A stretch of 33,648 nt of DNA from Acetobacter farinalis. Its GTDB lineage: Bacteria > Pseudomonadota > Alphaproteobacteria > Acetobacterales > Acetobacteraceae. A program made the translations under genes and the position numbers. Position 1 is the stretch's first letter; each line of letters opens with the position of its first letter. The stretch covers positions 1 to 33,648 of the forward strand of contig NZ_JAPIUX010000020.1 of the NCBI RefSeq assembly GCF_026240015.1. Reading direction: 5' to 3'. The notes below the pieces were generated by a model. The model saw nothing but the letters and a program-made list of their open reading frames with translations. It had not been told where the DNA came from and did no database searches. Of the stretch, positions 25,231-33,648 are shown piece by piece.

Positions 25231-26142
25231 ATGTCCCTTCTGCGCACCCTGATACGAGTTATCCTGACCCTGGCGGTTGTCTCTCTGGCCATTGTGCTGG
25301 GGGTTACGCTCTGGAATGTCTACATGATCGCCCCCTGGACCCGTGACGGGCGCGTGCGTGTGTATGTGGTGGATGTGGCCCCGGAAATTTCGGGCACCGT
25401 GGTGCAGGTTCCGGTGGTGGATAACCAGTTTGTGCACAAGGGAGACCCGCTGTTCGTACTGGACCCCGTGCGCTTCCGTCTGGCCATTCGGGAGGCACAG
25501 GCCCGGCTGGATGGCGCGCTGGAAGACCTGAAGCTCAAACGCAATGATGCCCGCCGCCGTATGGGCCTGAGCGGCATTGTCTCGGCTGAAGAGCAGGAAG
25601 TGTTCAACTCGAACGTGGCTACCCAGATTGCCGCGGTGGATGCCGCCCGCGCAGCGCTGGATGTGGCCAAGCTGAACCTCCAGCGCTCCGTTCTGTATTC
25701 GCCCGTCAATGGCTACGTGACCAACCTGAACCTGCGGGTGGGGGATTATGCCTCCGCCGGGCAGGCCCGGCTGGCCGTGATTGATGCCGATTCCTACTGG
25801 GTTTACGGATATTTTGAAGAAACCAAGATGTGGGGCGTGCATGTGGGGGATGAGGCCCGCGTCAAGCTGATGGGCTACAAGCCCATTCTGGCCGGTCATG
25901 TGGTGAGCATTGCCCGTGGTATCAATGATACCAACGGCACACCCGACAAGCTGGGCCTTCAGGACGTGAACCCGATTTTCACCTGGGTGCGTCTGGCCCA
26001 GCGTATTCCTGTGCGTATCCATCTCGATCATGTGCCTGACAGTGTGACACTGGCGGCAGGCATGACCGCGACTGTCAGCGTCGGGCCGGAGCCGCGTGGC
26101 CGACGGGGCAAGATGACCACCTGGCTGCAAGACCACCTCTGA
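25231..26142 (+). CDS. HlyD-family periplasmic adaptor (AaeA-like)
   Basis: This 303-residue adaptor has one N-terminal membrane segment (about 8-30), a split lipoyl domain (around 45-75, VAPEISGTVVQV, and 175-195, SPVNGYVTNLNLRVGDY), a helical hairpin in between, and a C-terminal beta-barrel part (WVYGYFEETKMWGVHVGDEA). It would link an inner-membrane pump to the outer-membrane factor encoded 7 bases downstream. The AaeA type is suggested by the RDGRVRVYVVDVAPEISG segment and by the DUF1656 neighbour. Confidence 0.93.
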   Translation: MSLLRTLIRVILTLAVVSLAIVLGVTLWNVYMIAPWTRDGRVRVYVVDVAPEISGTVVQVPVVDNQFVHKGDPLFVLDPVRFRLAIREAQARLDGALEDLKLKRNDARRRMGLSGIVSAEEQEVFNSNVATQIAAVDAARAALDVAKLNLQRSVLYSPVNGYVTNLNLRVGDYASAGQARLAVIDADSYWVYGYFEETKMWGVHVGDEARVKLMGYKPILAGHVVSIARGINDTNGTPDKLGLQDVNPIFTWVRLAQRIPVRIHLDHVPDSVTLAAGMTATVSVGPEPRGRRGKMTTWLQDHL

Positions 26143-26149
26143 GAGCGGC

Positions 26150-27676
26150 ATGGAACAGAAGATGAAGGTTCATCGTCGCCTCGGCCTTTTCATGGCGTCC
26201 TCCCTGATGCTTTCGGCCTGCACTGTCGGGCCGAACTATCAGCCCGAACGCATGAAGGTTCCCGCCCAGTTCAAGGAAGCAGCGGAAGAACACCCTGCAA
26301 CCCCTGAAGAAATTGAACGCACCAACCGGGAAATGACCGAGTGGTGGGCAGCGTTCAAGGACCCGGTTCTGACCAGCCTTGTCGAGCAGGCCATCAAGGG
26401 GAACTATGATCTCCAGATTGCAGGCCAGCGCATTCTGGCCGAGCGCGCCATTCGTGATCGCTCCGCCGCGCAATGGTATCCGCAGATGGATGCCAATCTT
26501 GGTGGCGGGGATGTCCGGTACTCCCTGAATATTGATAACTGGCCCATTCGCCCCGGTAACCCGGCGAACCGCCCGGAAGCTTCCATGCTGTCCTATGGCG
26601 CGATGGCAACGTGGGAAGTGGATGTGTTCGGGCGTATCCGCCGCGATGTGGAAGCCCATGAGCGGGCGGTGGAGGCCTCCATCGAAGGCCGCCGCGCCTT
26701 GCTGATGACCATGCTGTCCGAGCTGGCGTCGGACTACATGCTGCTGCGCGTTACACAGCTACGCATCAAGATTGCCACGGACAATATCCGCGTTGCGAAA
26801 GACGCGGTGGATCTGACCAACAAGCTGTATCTGGAAGGTGTGGGAAACACCTTGCAGATTGCGCAGGCGCAGGCTGAACTGGATGCCCAGACGGCCGCGC
26901 GTGAGCCCCTGAAAACCCGCGTTTCTCAGGTGACACACGCCATTGCGGTGCTGCTGGGGCAGATGCCCGGCGCGCTGGAAGATCAACTGAAGATCCCGCG
27001 GCCCCTGCCGACTGTCCCGGCTTTTCCGGCGGTTCTGCCGTCTGTTGTGATTGCCAACCGCCCGGATATCCGTATGGCGGAGCGGCAATATGCTCTGGCA
27101 ACGGCGCAGATTGGCGTGGCGGTGGCAAACCTCTACCCGCATTTCGTGATTCCGCTGACATTCAACCCGAATGCCTCGGCCATGTACCAGCTCTTTCAGG
27201 TGAACGCTATGAGCTGGCAGTTTCTCATGATGGCCAGCCTGCCGCTGATGCATGGCGGCAAGCTGACATCTGAAGTGCGGGCTGCTCAGGCTTCGGCGGA
27301 GGCCGCACGTCTGACCTACCGGCAGGCTGTGCTGAATGGCTTCAAGGAAGTTGAAGATGCCATGGCCGCCTGGCACGATGACATTGAATATGCCGAGCAA
27401 CTGCACAAGGCCTCGGAAGACAGCGCCACCGCCAGTGAGCGGGCGCGGCGGCTGTATGGCGCGGGCCTTGTCGGCTTTCTGGAAGTGCTGACAACAGAGC
27501 GCACCACCCTGAATGCGCAGAATATGGAAGCCCTGGCCAAGCTGGAGCGGCTGCGGGATGCTGTGAATCTGTACACAGCATTGGGAGCCGGCTGGAAAGG
27601 TGTGGCCCTTACCAATTCCACCCTGCCGATTTCCCTCGAAACACAAAACGTGTTAGCGCGCGCGTTCAAGCAATGA
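26150..27676 (+). CDS. Outer-membrane efflux factor, NodT/TolC type lipoprotein
   Basis: This 508-residue protein has a lipoprotein signal (LMLSAC, C24) followed by the NodT-family start TVGPNYQPE. Two repeats of the outer-membrane efflux domain follow (about 60-270 and 295-490), with the usual helical segments such as TYRQAVLNGFKEVEDAM. It should form the exit duct of a tripartite pump. It is spaced 7 bases from the adaptor. A second in-frame ATG lies at codon 5. Confidence 0.93.
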   Translation: MEQKMKVHRRLGLFMASSLMLSACTVGPNYQPERMKVPAQFKEAAEEHPATPEEIERTNREMTEWWAAFKDPVLTSLVEQAIKGNYDLQIAGQRILAERAIRDRSAAQWYPQMDANLGGGDVRYSLNIDNWPIRPGNPANRPEASMLSYGAMATWEVDVFGRIRRDVEAHERAVEASIEGRRALLMTMLSELASDYMLLRVTQLRIKIATDNIRVAKDAVDLTNKLYLEGVGNTLQIAQAQAELDAQTAAREPLKTRVSQVTHAIAVLLGQMPGALEDQLKIPRPLPTVPAFPAVLPSVVIANRPDIRMAERQYALATAQIGVAVANLYPHFVIPLTFNPNASAMYQLFQVNAMSWQFLMMASLPLMHGGKLTSEVRAAQASAEAARLTYRQAVLNGFKEVEDAMAAWHDDIEYAEQLHKASEDSATASERARRLYGAGLVGFLEVLTTERTTLNAQNMEALAKLERLRDAVNLYTALGAGWKGVALTNSTLPISLETQNVLARAFKQ

Positions 27677-27692
27677 TCTGAAAGGTCTCATC

Positions 27693-27977
27693 ATGAGCCA
27701 GTCTTCGTCGCCTTACGTTCGTCGACTGCTCTGGATTGTGGCCTGTTTTCTGGGTGGCTTTACCGTGCTGTGTGTCAGTGGCTGGGCACTGGTCGTGAAT
27801 GGCAGCACGCAGGACAGCACAGTGACAACACTGCTGCGCTGGCTGCCCGTCTCAGTGGGCGCGATCATGGTTGCGCTGGGGTTTTTCCTGCTGAATCTGC
27901 CGGTGCCGGAAGACCCGGAAGATTTCTTTCTGGGTGACGATGCGGATGGCCAGATCAATAAAATGGACGGGCGCTGA
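27693..27977 (+). CDS. Small membrane protein of unknown function
   Basis: I do not recognise the family. The 94-residue protein has two hydrophobic segments (about 10-32 and 49-68) and an acidic C-terminal tail (PVPEDPEDFFLGDDADG). It lies 16 bases after the outer-membrane factor and is the last gene of the efflux unit, so it may assist assembly. The segment sizes do not suggest a pump. Confidence 0.65.
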   Translation: MSQSSSPYVRRLLWIVACFLGGFTVLCVSGWALVVNGSTQDSTVTTLLRWLPVSVGAIMVALGFFLLNLPVPEDPEDFFLGDDADGQINKMDGR

Positions 27978-28000
27978 GCCGCGTTTTCCAGTCTTGAGGC

Positions 28001-28027
28001 CCCCTCTCACCCGGTGAGCGAGAGGGG
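28001..28027. terminator. Shared hairpin between convergent efflux and ridA genes
   Basis: CCCCTCTC (28001-28008) pairs with GAGAGGGG (28020-28027). On the plus strand a T-rich run (TTATTTTTT) follows 9 bases later, inside the end of ridA. No T-tract follows on the minus strand. It probably ends the plus-strand unit. Confidence 0.5.
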
Positions 28028-28035
28028 AGCAGCCC

Positions 28036-28548
28036 TTATTTTTTGGGCAGGCGCACCGCGGTGACTTCAATTTCAATCAGCCAGCCGGGGTTGGCGAGCT
28101 GGGCGACGGCAAAGGCCGAACGCACCGGCAGGTTAGGCTGCTTTTCCGTGCCGAAATACTGGGTGTAGGCTTTCATCATGCCGTCAAAATCCAGCTGCTT
28201 CGTGCGCGGGTCCGCCACCATGTAGATGTGCATCTGCACAATATCACCCATGGTCAGGTTCAGCTTCTTCAGTTCGCTTTCAATGCGCTGAAGGGAGGCC
28301 AGTGTCTGCGTGCGCGTATCACCATAGGCTTCAAGGCTTTTGGGGGGAGCCGCCTTATCCTGTACCGGTGCCCCCATGCCGCTCAGATAGATTGTGGTGG
28401 CCCCGGCCGGAACTTCTATGGCGCTGGAGATAGGGAATTTGCCTTCTCCATGCCGCACAATGCCGCCTTCGGCATGGGCCAGAGCCGGGGCGGCGATGGC
28501 CAGAGCGGTGAGAGCGGCAGCGGGGATCAGGGTTTTCAAAAGGCGCAT
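28036..28548 (-). CDS. Exported RidA-family imine/enamine deaminase
   Basis: 170 residues: a signal peptide (1-25, ending ALAHA) and a RidA/YjgF domain. The catalytic arginine of deaminating members is present as R143 in PVRSAFAV, along with the EIEVTAV strand near the end (E159, E161). Family enzymes hydrolyse 2-imino or enamine products to keto compounds and ammonia. Most RidA proteins are cytosolic, so export is notable. It lies one base after the cytochrome c gene and is last in the amine-oxidase operon, where imines would arise. Confidence 0.9.
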   Translation of the reverse strand: MRLLKTLIPAAALTALAIAAPALAHAEGGIVRHGEGKFPISSAIEVPAGATTIYLSGMGAPVQDKAAPPKSLEAYGDTRTQTLASLQRIESELKKLNLTMGDIVQMHIYMVADPRTKQLDFDGMMKAYTQYFGTEKQPNLPVRSAFAVAQLANPGWLIEIEVTAVRLPKK

Positions 28549-28549
28549 G

Positions 28550-28984
28550 TTATTCCTCCTCTACGGACAGATGCGGGCGCATGCCGGAAACGTCTGCCGG
28601 TTTCAGCGTATCAGTATAATGGTTCCCGAAGTGCGTACGAACGTAATTCACGACATTGGCAATCTGCTGGTCATTCAGCAGCCCGGCAAACCAGGGCATG
28701 CCGCCATAGCCATTCAGCACCACATAGGCCGGGTAGCCCGCACTTTGCAGCTTGGGGTTCCCTGCCAGAGCCGGGAACTGCGCACCCGCACCCACAGCGC
28801 CTTTGCCATCAGGCATATGGCAGCTCTGGCATACGTGGTGGTAGACGGCCTCACCATCCGTCAGGCTTTGCATTTTACCGGCAACAGCGCTCGCGCTGTC
28901 CGCATGGGCGGTGCGCGGGGCCAGAGCTACCGAGGCCAGAACTGTCGGGGCGAGAAGAGACGCAAGAAGCAGAAATTTACGCAT
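28550..28984 (-). CDS. Exported class I cytochrome c
   Basis: A 144-residue protein with a signal peptide (1-28, ending TAHA) and one haem site CQSCH (52-56). M96 in GGMPWF is the likely sixth ligand. It probably takes electrons from the periplasmic flavoenzyme encoded just upstream and passes them to the respiratory chain. I chose the ATG at 28984, which shares a base with the amine-oxidase stop (TGATG); the frame extends further to 29062 but would overlap. The single haem and size suit a small electron carrier. Confidence 0.92.
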   Translation of the reverse strand: MRKFLLLASLLAPTVLASVALAPRTAHADSASAVAGKMQSLTDGEAVYHHVCQSCHMPDGKGAVGAGAQFPALAGNPKLQSAGYPAYVVLNGYGGMPWFAGLLNDQQIANVVNYVRTHFGNHYTDTLKPADVSGMRPHLSVEEE

Positions 28985-30585
28985 CAGGCTGCTCCCACCG
29001 CGCGTTTGTGCAGACGGGTGACGGCATCCAGAGCGGAAAGAATGGCTCCTTCCTGCCAGCACCCAACGTAAGAGGCGTGCTCCCCGGCCAGAACAAGGCG
29101 GTTATCAACAGAGCACAGGGTTTTGTAGTGTGTCTTGCGGGCTTCTTCCGTCCACATGGAGCAACAGCCCAGTGTCCAGGGCACACGGCTCCACGCGAAA
29201 CTGACGCCGTTTGAAAATTCCTTGCGATATTGCGGATGAATGGCCATCCCCTGATCCAGCGCGCGCTGGATGCGTTCCTCAGGTGTCATGCCGGCAAAAT
29301 CATAGGCTGCGGGGCCGAACATATATCCCCCCAGCAGGACCGCCGGACCTTTTGAGAAAATACCGTGGCTGGGGTAGGAAATCTGGCTGATCTGCTGATC
29401 TGTAAAGCTGATGCCACCGTAAATCTGGTCATCTTCCTCCCAGAAGCGGCGTTTGAATTCCATCCCCATTTTGACGGAGGAGGCATAGGGCACGGCGGCG
29501 ATGGCGGCCTTGAGCCCGCCGCTGACCTGCACATCAAGCTGGGAGAGAACAGACAGCGGAATGGTGCAGACACAATAGTCAGCCTGCGCCTGCCGCACGG
29601 CATCACCATGGGCGGTATCTGTGTATGTCACAGTCACGCCACGGTCATCCTGATGGATGGAAGAGACCTTGCAGTTGAGCGTAATGAGGTCTTTCACCTG
29701 CCGGGTGAAGCCTTTGCCAATCTGGTCCATCCCGCCCACGGGCTGGAACATGGTGGTCTGCATGTCCAGACGTTCATGGAATGCCATCCAGCTCCACAGG
29801 CCGGACTGCATGACATCCTTGCGGGCAAACAGGTCCGAGGGAACAGGCGCACCATTGATCCCGCCGCCCTGGGGTTTTTCAAACCCGCGCCGCAGGGAAC
29901 TGGTGTTGCCTTTCGTGTAGGCCATATCCTTGTTCAGCCCGCCCCAGGACTTCATGGCCTGCCGCAGGTGGGCCCGTTCATCGTCTGAAACAAGATCATC
30001 CAGCTTGTGCTGGTCAATTGCTTTGGCCAGCAGTTCCGCGGTAAAGCCGTTGAAGTCGGACGCGAGTTCCCGATACCGCACGGCTTTGCCGCCGAAGGCA
30101 CCCGTTGCGTGCAGCCAGCTGTTATGGTTCAGCTCGATAAAGGGTTCGAGCTGCACGCCAAATTCGCGGCAATAATGCAGCAGGCCCTGATGGTGGTAGG
30201 GAATGCGCCACGGGCCGGGATTGATATAGTTGCCGGATGCAAAACCAACTTTCTGGGTGGCGCCCCCCAGTTCCTTCACGGTGTCTCCACCACGCAGGCT
30301 GATATTGCGGCCACCGCTGCGGCTCTGGAATTCGAGAATCTGGACCTTGTACCCGGCTTTCCGCAGTTCATAGGCCGAGAGCATGCCAGAGAGCCCCGCC
30401 CCCAGCACCAGCACGCGGGTGCCGGGTTTGGCACCTGCAAGCTGTGGTGGGCCACGAAAATCCGTTCCCATGGCGTGACCAAGGGACGTCATGGCCTGAT
30501 ACAGCGCTGCGCTGCCAGCCAGTGTGCCGATACGAGTCAGAAGTTGCCGGCGGGTGGGCGCAGCGGGTGGATAAGCATGTGGCAT
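28984..30585 (-). CDS. Tat-exported flavin monoamine oxidase-type enzyme
   Basis: This 533-residue FAD protein has a twin-arginine signal (TRRQLL, R12-R13, with hydrophobic core about 19-35), so it should fold in the cytosol and work in the periplasm. The FAD-binding GAGLSG (62-67) and GGRN (91-94) are clear, and the C-terminal FAD segment LAGEHASYVGCWQEGA matches the amine oxidase family. It oxidises an amine or amino acid to an imine; the substrate is unknown. The co-encoded cytochrome c suggests it works as a dehydrogenase rather than using oxygen. RidA would clear the imine. It is the first gene of the operon, with an inverted repeat at 30646-30679 upstream. Confidence 0.93.
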   Translation of the reverse strand: MPHAYPPAAPTRRQLLTRIGTLAGSAALYQAMTSLGHAMGTDFRGPPQLAGAKPGTRVLVLGAGLSGMLSAYELRKAGYKVQILEFQSRSGGRNISLRGGDTVKELGGATQKVGFASGNYINPGPWRIPYHHQGLLHYCREFGVQLEPFIELNHNSWLHATGAFGGKAVRYRELASDFNGFTAELLAKAIDQHKLDDLVSDDERAHLRQAMKSWGGLNKDMAYTKGNTSSLRRGFEKPQGGGINGAPVPSDLFARKDVMQSGLWSWMAFHERLDMQTTMFQPVGGMDQIGKGFTRQVKDLITLNCKVSSIHQDDRGVTVTYTDTAHGDAVRQAQADYCVCTIPLSVLSQLDVQVSGGLKAAIAAVPYASSVKMGMEFKRRFWEEDDQIYGGISFTDQQISQISYPSHGIFSKGPAVLLGGYMFGPAAYDFAGMTPEERIQRALDQGMAIHPQYRKEFSNGVSFAWSRVPWTLGCCSMWTEEARKTHYKTLCSVDNRLVLAGEHASYVGCWQEGAILSALDAVTRLHKRAVGAA

Positions 30586-30645
30586 CAGGTAATCCCGAGA
30601 TGATCTTCAAAACAATCAGGCCGCGTGGAATGACCGGCATTCTCC

Positions 30646-30679
30646 TGTGAACGATCATGATGGAGCCGGATCGTTCACA
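30646..30679. promoter_or_regulatory. Operator candidate upstream of the amine oxidase operon
   Basis: TGTGAACGATC (30646-30656) and GATCGTTCACA (30669-30679) are perfect 11-bp inverted arms with a 12-base spacer, about 60-95 bases before the amine oxidase start. The arm centres are about two helix turns apart, which suits a dimeric repressor or activator. No T-tract follows on either side, so a terminator is less likely. No regulator gene is adjacent. Confidence 0.55.
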
Positions 30680-30779
30680 TATCGTAATGCTAGGCTATCT
30701 GTTACGGCATGACAACATCCCAGAGGTGCCAAAGCGTGCAGAATAGTGCGCAGAGTGCCGTCTGACACCCTGCATGGGG

Positions 30780-33176
30780 TTATTGTAATGTGTGCGGCCA
30801 CACCCAGTTGCGAATTTCGGGCATATCCTCCCCGTATTCACACACATACCGTTCGTGTTCGGCCAGTTTGTCACGCACGGCCTGATGAACGTATGCGGCC
30901 TGACCGGCCAGCCGGGGCACCCGCCGGACCACATTGGCCGCGATATGGAAGCGGTCCAGATGGTTGCGCACGGTCATGTCAAACGGGGTGGTTGTGGTGC
31001 CTTCCTCCCGGAAGCCGTGGACATGGAACCGCGCCGCATTCCGGCGCTTGTAGAGAAGCTGATGCACAAGGGCCGGATAGCCGTGGAAGGCAAAAATCAC
31101 CGGTTTATCAGGGGTGAAAAGCGCATCAAACATTTCATCCGGCAGGCCGTGCGGGTGCTGTTCGGGTGTTTGCAGGGTCATCAGATCAACCACATTCACA
31201 AAGCGGATTTTCACGTCCGGCAGGTGGGTGTTGAGCAGGCTGATGGCGGCAAGGGCTTCCAGGGTAGGCACATCCCCCGCGCTGGCAATCACCACATCCG
31301 GTTCATCGCCCCGGTCAGTGCAGGCCCATTCCCACATGCCAATGCCCTGCTGGCAGTGGGTGATGGCCTCATCCATGCTCAGCCATTGCAGTTCGGGCTG
31401 CTTGCCCGCGACAATCACATTGATCCGGTCCCGGCTGCGCAGGCAGTGGTCCGCTACGCAAAGCAGCGTGTTGGCATCCGGCGGCAGGTAGAGGCGCACG
31501 GTTTCGGCTTTCTTGTTGGCCATATGGTTCAGAAAGCCGGGGTCCTGATGGCTGAAGCCATTATGGTCCTGCCGCCAGACATGGGATGTCAGCAGATAAT
31601 TGAGGGAGGCTATGGGGCGGCGCCAACTGGTCTCCCGTGAGGTTTTCAGCCACTTGGCGTGCTGGTTCACCATGGAATCAATAATGTGGATGAAGGCTTC
31701 ATAGCAGGACAGAAAGCCGTGGCGGCCTGTCAGCAGATAGCCTTCCAGCCAGCCCTGACAGGTATGCTCGCTCAGGATTTCCATCACATGGCCGCCCTGG
31801 GCCAGATGGTCATCATACGGTTCTGTTTCCGCGTTCCATGCGCGGTTGGTGACATCCAGCACAGCGTTCAGCCGGTTGGAATTGTTTTCATCCGGGGAGA
31901 ACACACGGAAATTCCGTGAGTCCAGATTGGCCGCCATGACATCCCGCAGCCAGGTACCCAGCACGCGTGTGGCTTCCGCCACCGTGCTGCCGGGCGCGGT
32001 GAGGGAGATGGCATGGGTGCGGAAATCCGGCAGGCGCAGGGGGCGCAGCAAGGCACCGCCATTGGCATACGGGCTGGCGCTCATACGCTTGGCGGCTGGC
32101 GGGGTGAGGGCTGCAATCTCGGGTTTCAGAGCGCCGTTTTCGTCAAAAAGCTCTTCCGGCCTGTAGGATTTCATCCACGCTTCAAGAATGGCGAGATGAC
32201 CGGGCTTTTCCAGATGATCAACTGGCACCTGATGCGCCCGCCAGAAGCCTTCCGTGCGCAGGCCATCAACCGTTTTGGGGCCGGTCCAGCCTTTTGGGCT
32301 GCGCAGCACGATCATCGGCCAGCGCGGGCGGCGGGTATCCTTGCCACTACGGGCCGCGGTCTGAATGGCGGTGATACGGGCAAACGCCGTATCCATGGCG
32401 TCCGCCATGGCCTGATGCATGGGATCAGGTTCATGGCCTTCCACAAAAATCGGCTCATACCCACAGCCTTTCAGGAAATCGCTCAGTTCCTGTTTGGGGA
32501 TGCGCGCCAGAATGGTGGGGTTGGCAATCTTGTAGCCGTTCAGGTGCAGAATGGGCAGAACGGCGCCGTCTGTCCTGGGATCAAGAAACTTGTTGGCATG
32601 CCAGGAGGTGGCCAGAGGTCCGGTTTCGGCCTCGCCATCCCCCACCACACAGGCCACCACAAGGTTCGGGTGGTCAAAAGCCGCGCCATAAGCATGGGAG
32701 AGCGAATAGCCCAGTTCTCCCCCTTCATGAATGGAGCCGGGGGTGGTGGCTGCCGCGTGGCTGGGAATGCCACCGGGGAAGGAGAACTGGCGGAAGAGGC
32801 GTGTCATCCCCTCTTCATCCTGCGTGATATCCGGGAAATACTCCGTGTAGGTCCCTTCCATCCAGGTGGAGGCAATCAGCCCCGGTGCCCCGTGGCCCGG
32901 ACCGGCCACAAACAGGATATCCCGCTCCGTCTCCGACTCTTGGGCGCGGAGTATGCGGTTGAGATGCAGCCAGATGAAATTCAGCCCCGGCGTGGTGCCC
33001 CAGTGGCCCAGAAGCCGCTTTTTGGTGTCTTCCAGTGTGAGGGGTTCCCGCAGCAGCGCGTTGCGCAGCAGGTAGATCTGGCCCACGGAAAGATAATTGG
33101 CGGCGCGCCACCACGCGTTGAACAGAACCAGATCTTCAGCGGACAAGGGGCCGGGGTGGGGGGCGGTGCTGGTCAT
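30780..33176 (-). CDS. xfp: Phosphoketolase (xylulose-5-phosphate/fructose-6-phosphate)
   Basis: This 798-residue thiamine-diphosphate enzyme splits xylulose 5-phosphate, and perhaps fructose 6-phosphate, with phosphate to acetyl phosphate. The family features are visible: HWGTTPGLNF (58-67), GPGHGAPG (92-99), and the cofactor motif GDGEAETGP (179-187). The length is usual. GGAAGGA precedes the ATG. It stands alone between the amine-oxidase region and the IS remnant. In acetic acid bacteria such enzymes feed acetate and acetyl-CoA from pentose phosphates. Substrate preference cannot be read here. Confidence 0.97.
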   Translation of the reverse strand: MTSTAPHPGPLSAEDLVLFNAWWRAANYLSVGQIYLLRNALLREPLTLEDTKKRLLGHWGTTPGLNFIWLHLNRILRAQESETERDILFVAGPGHGAPGLIASTWMEGTYTEYFPDITQDEEGMTRLFRQFSFPGGIPSHAAATTPGSIHEGGELGYSLSHAYGAAFDHPNLVVACVVGDGEAETGPLATSWHANKFLDPRTDGAVLPILHLNGYKIANPTILARIPKQELSDFLKGCGYEPIFVEGHEPDPMHQAMADAMDTAFARITAIQTAARSGKDTRRPRWPMIVLRSPKGWTGPKTVDGLRTEGFWRAHQVPVDHLEKPGHLAILEAWMKSYRPEELFDENGALKPEIAALTPPAAKRMSASPYANGGALLRPLRLPDFRTHAISLTAPGSTVAEATRVLGTWLRDVMAANLDSRNFRVFSPDENNSNRLNAVLDVTNRAWNAETEPYDDHLAQGGHVMEILSEHTCQGWLEGYLLTGRHGFLSCYEAFIHIIDSMVNQHAKWLKTSRETSWRRPIASLNYLLTSHVWRQDHNGFSHQDPGFLNHMANKKAETVRLYLPPDANTLLCVADHCLRSRDRINVIVAGKQPELQWLSMDEAITHCQQGIGMWEWACTDRGDEPDVVIASAGDVPTLEALAAISLLNTHLPDVKIRFVNVVDLMTLQTPEQHPHGLPDEMFDALFTPDKPVIFAFHGYPALVHQLLYKRRNAARFHVHGFREEGTTTTPFDMTVRNHLDRFHIAANVVRRVPRLAGQAAYVHQAVRDKLAEHERYVCEYGEDMPEIRNWVWPHTLQ

Positions 33177-33534
33177 GTCAGTCCTTCCGGGGAAAAGGAG
33201 AGGTGAGGCTCTGATTCTCTCTGGCTACGGAGCCGTGCCTGAAGAAAGTGCAGGCGTGCCGCAGCATAAACCAGAAACGCCCGGCCAGGGACACGGTTCA
33301 GGCATGGCTGAACTCAGGTTGCAGAGGGGGTGCCTCGTGGCGCTACGTCAAGTGTCTTCGTGGAAGGGGCTGTAGGGCGGGTGTTCACGTTGTCGGAATG
33401 GCTGAGGGCATCAGGCTGGTGGTTCTGCGTTTGAGTGGAATTTGCCTTCAAGCGGGGGCATCAACGGCGGTTGAGACTATGGGGGCTCTCGCATCGGGTG
33501 CGTGAGATGAGAAGGCTTTTGCTACAGCGTGTCG
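33177..33534. other. Non-coding region between phosphoketolase and IS remnant
   Basis: I see no supported gene. The left part is the phosphoketolase leader with its ribosome binding site. The right part (about 33505-33534, GAGATGAGAAGGCTTTTGC) probably contains the terminal inverted repeat of the adjacent insertion sequence, but its partner end is outside the window. Confidence 0.4.
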
Positions 33535-33648
33535 TCAGTTAAGCAGTATGATGATTGAGGCGAACTGCACCGCAGCGAGGAAGGTTGATTTAAGCTTGTC
33601 GTAGCGGGTTGCGATCGCGCGGAACTGTTTGAGTTTATTGAAGAAGCG
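33535..33648 (-). CDS. IS5-family transposase, C-terminal end (partial)
   Basis: The minus-strand frame enters from the right edge and ends with a TGA at 33535-33537. The 37 residues include NKLKQFRAIATRYDKLKST and end LLN, the typical C-terminus of IS5-family DDE transposases, including the conserved RYDK region. The rest of the gene lies outside. A terminal repeat candidate sits about 10-30 bases beyond the stop. Confidence 0.85.
   Translation of the reverse strand, partial: RFFNKLKQFRAIATRYDKLKSTFLAAVQFASIIILLN

Overview
The window looks like an acetic acid bacterium (Acetobacteraceae, most likely Acetobacter or a close relative). I infer this from family resemblance of the proteins: DUF6538-type integrases, an IS5-family transposase start typical of the group, a phosphoketolase, and periplasmic flavoenzyme/cytochrome c chemistry. 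No search was run.

Left part, about 1-19270: two integrative mobilizable elements lie in tandem in the 3' end of one tRNA-Leu(UAA) gene. The last 30 bases of that tRNA (19241-19270) recur exactly at 5443-5472. Each copy sits beside a tyrosine integrase on the same strand. Element 1 (window start to 5472, left end outside) carries an IS5-type transposase start, a relaxase/MobC pair with an oriT-like leader, an iron superoxide dismutase with a TPR-like partner, and integrase 1. Element 2 (5473-19270, about 13.8 kb) carries a translationally coupled type I restriction operon with a HepT/MntA (HEPN/MNT) toxin-antitoxin pair between hsdM and hsdS, a VapBC pair, a second MobC/relaxase pair with its own oriT-like leader, a CPA1 sodium/proton antiporter coupled to a YoaK (DUF1275) membrane protein, and integrase 2. 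No replication gene is visible, so both look like mobilizable rather than replicating elements.

Right part, 19327 to the end: this looks like ordinary chromosome of higher GC. A minus-strand run holds a polyamine-type ABC system whose ATPase has lost every catalytic motif, followed by a YkgJ/UPF0260 protein and an M48 (YgjP-like) metallopeptidase. On the plus strand are a DUF883/YqjE-like pair, then MarR, DUF1656, an HlyD-type adaptor, an outer-membrane factor and a small membrane protein. That is an AaeXA-type efflux cluster without its FUSC pump gene. A minus-strand operon follows with a Tat-exported flavin amine oxidase, an exported cytochrome c and an exported RidA. This reads as a complete periplasmic amine-oxidation module, with a strong inverted-repeat operator candidate upstream. 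A phosphoketolase and the 3' end of an IS5-family transposase close the window.

The strongest candidates for undescribed biology are the tandem tRNA-Leu elements with paired oriT-like structures and relaxases that have a histidine where a tyrosine nucleophile is usual, the intact but catalytically dead ABC system, and the periplasmic amine oxidase/cytochrome c/RidA operon.
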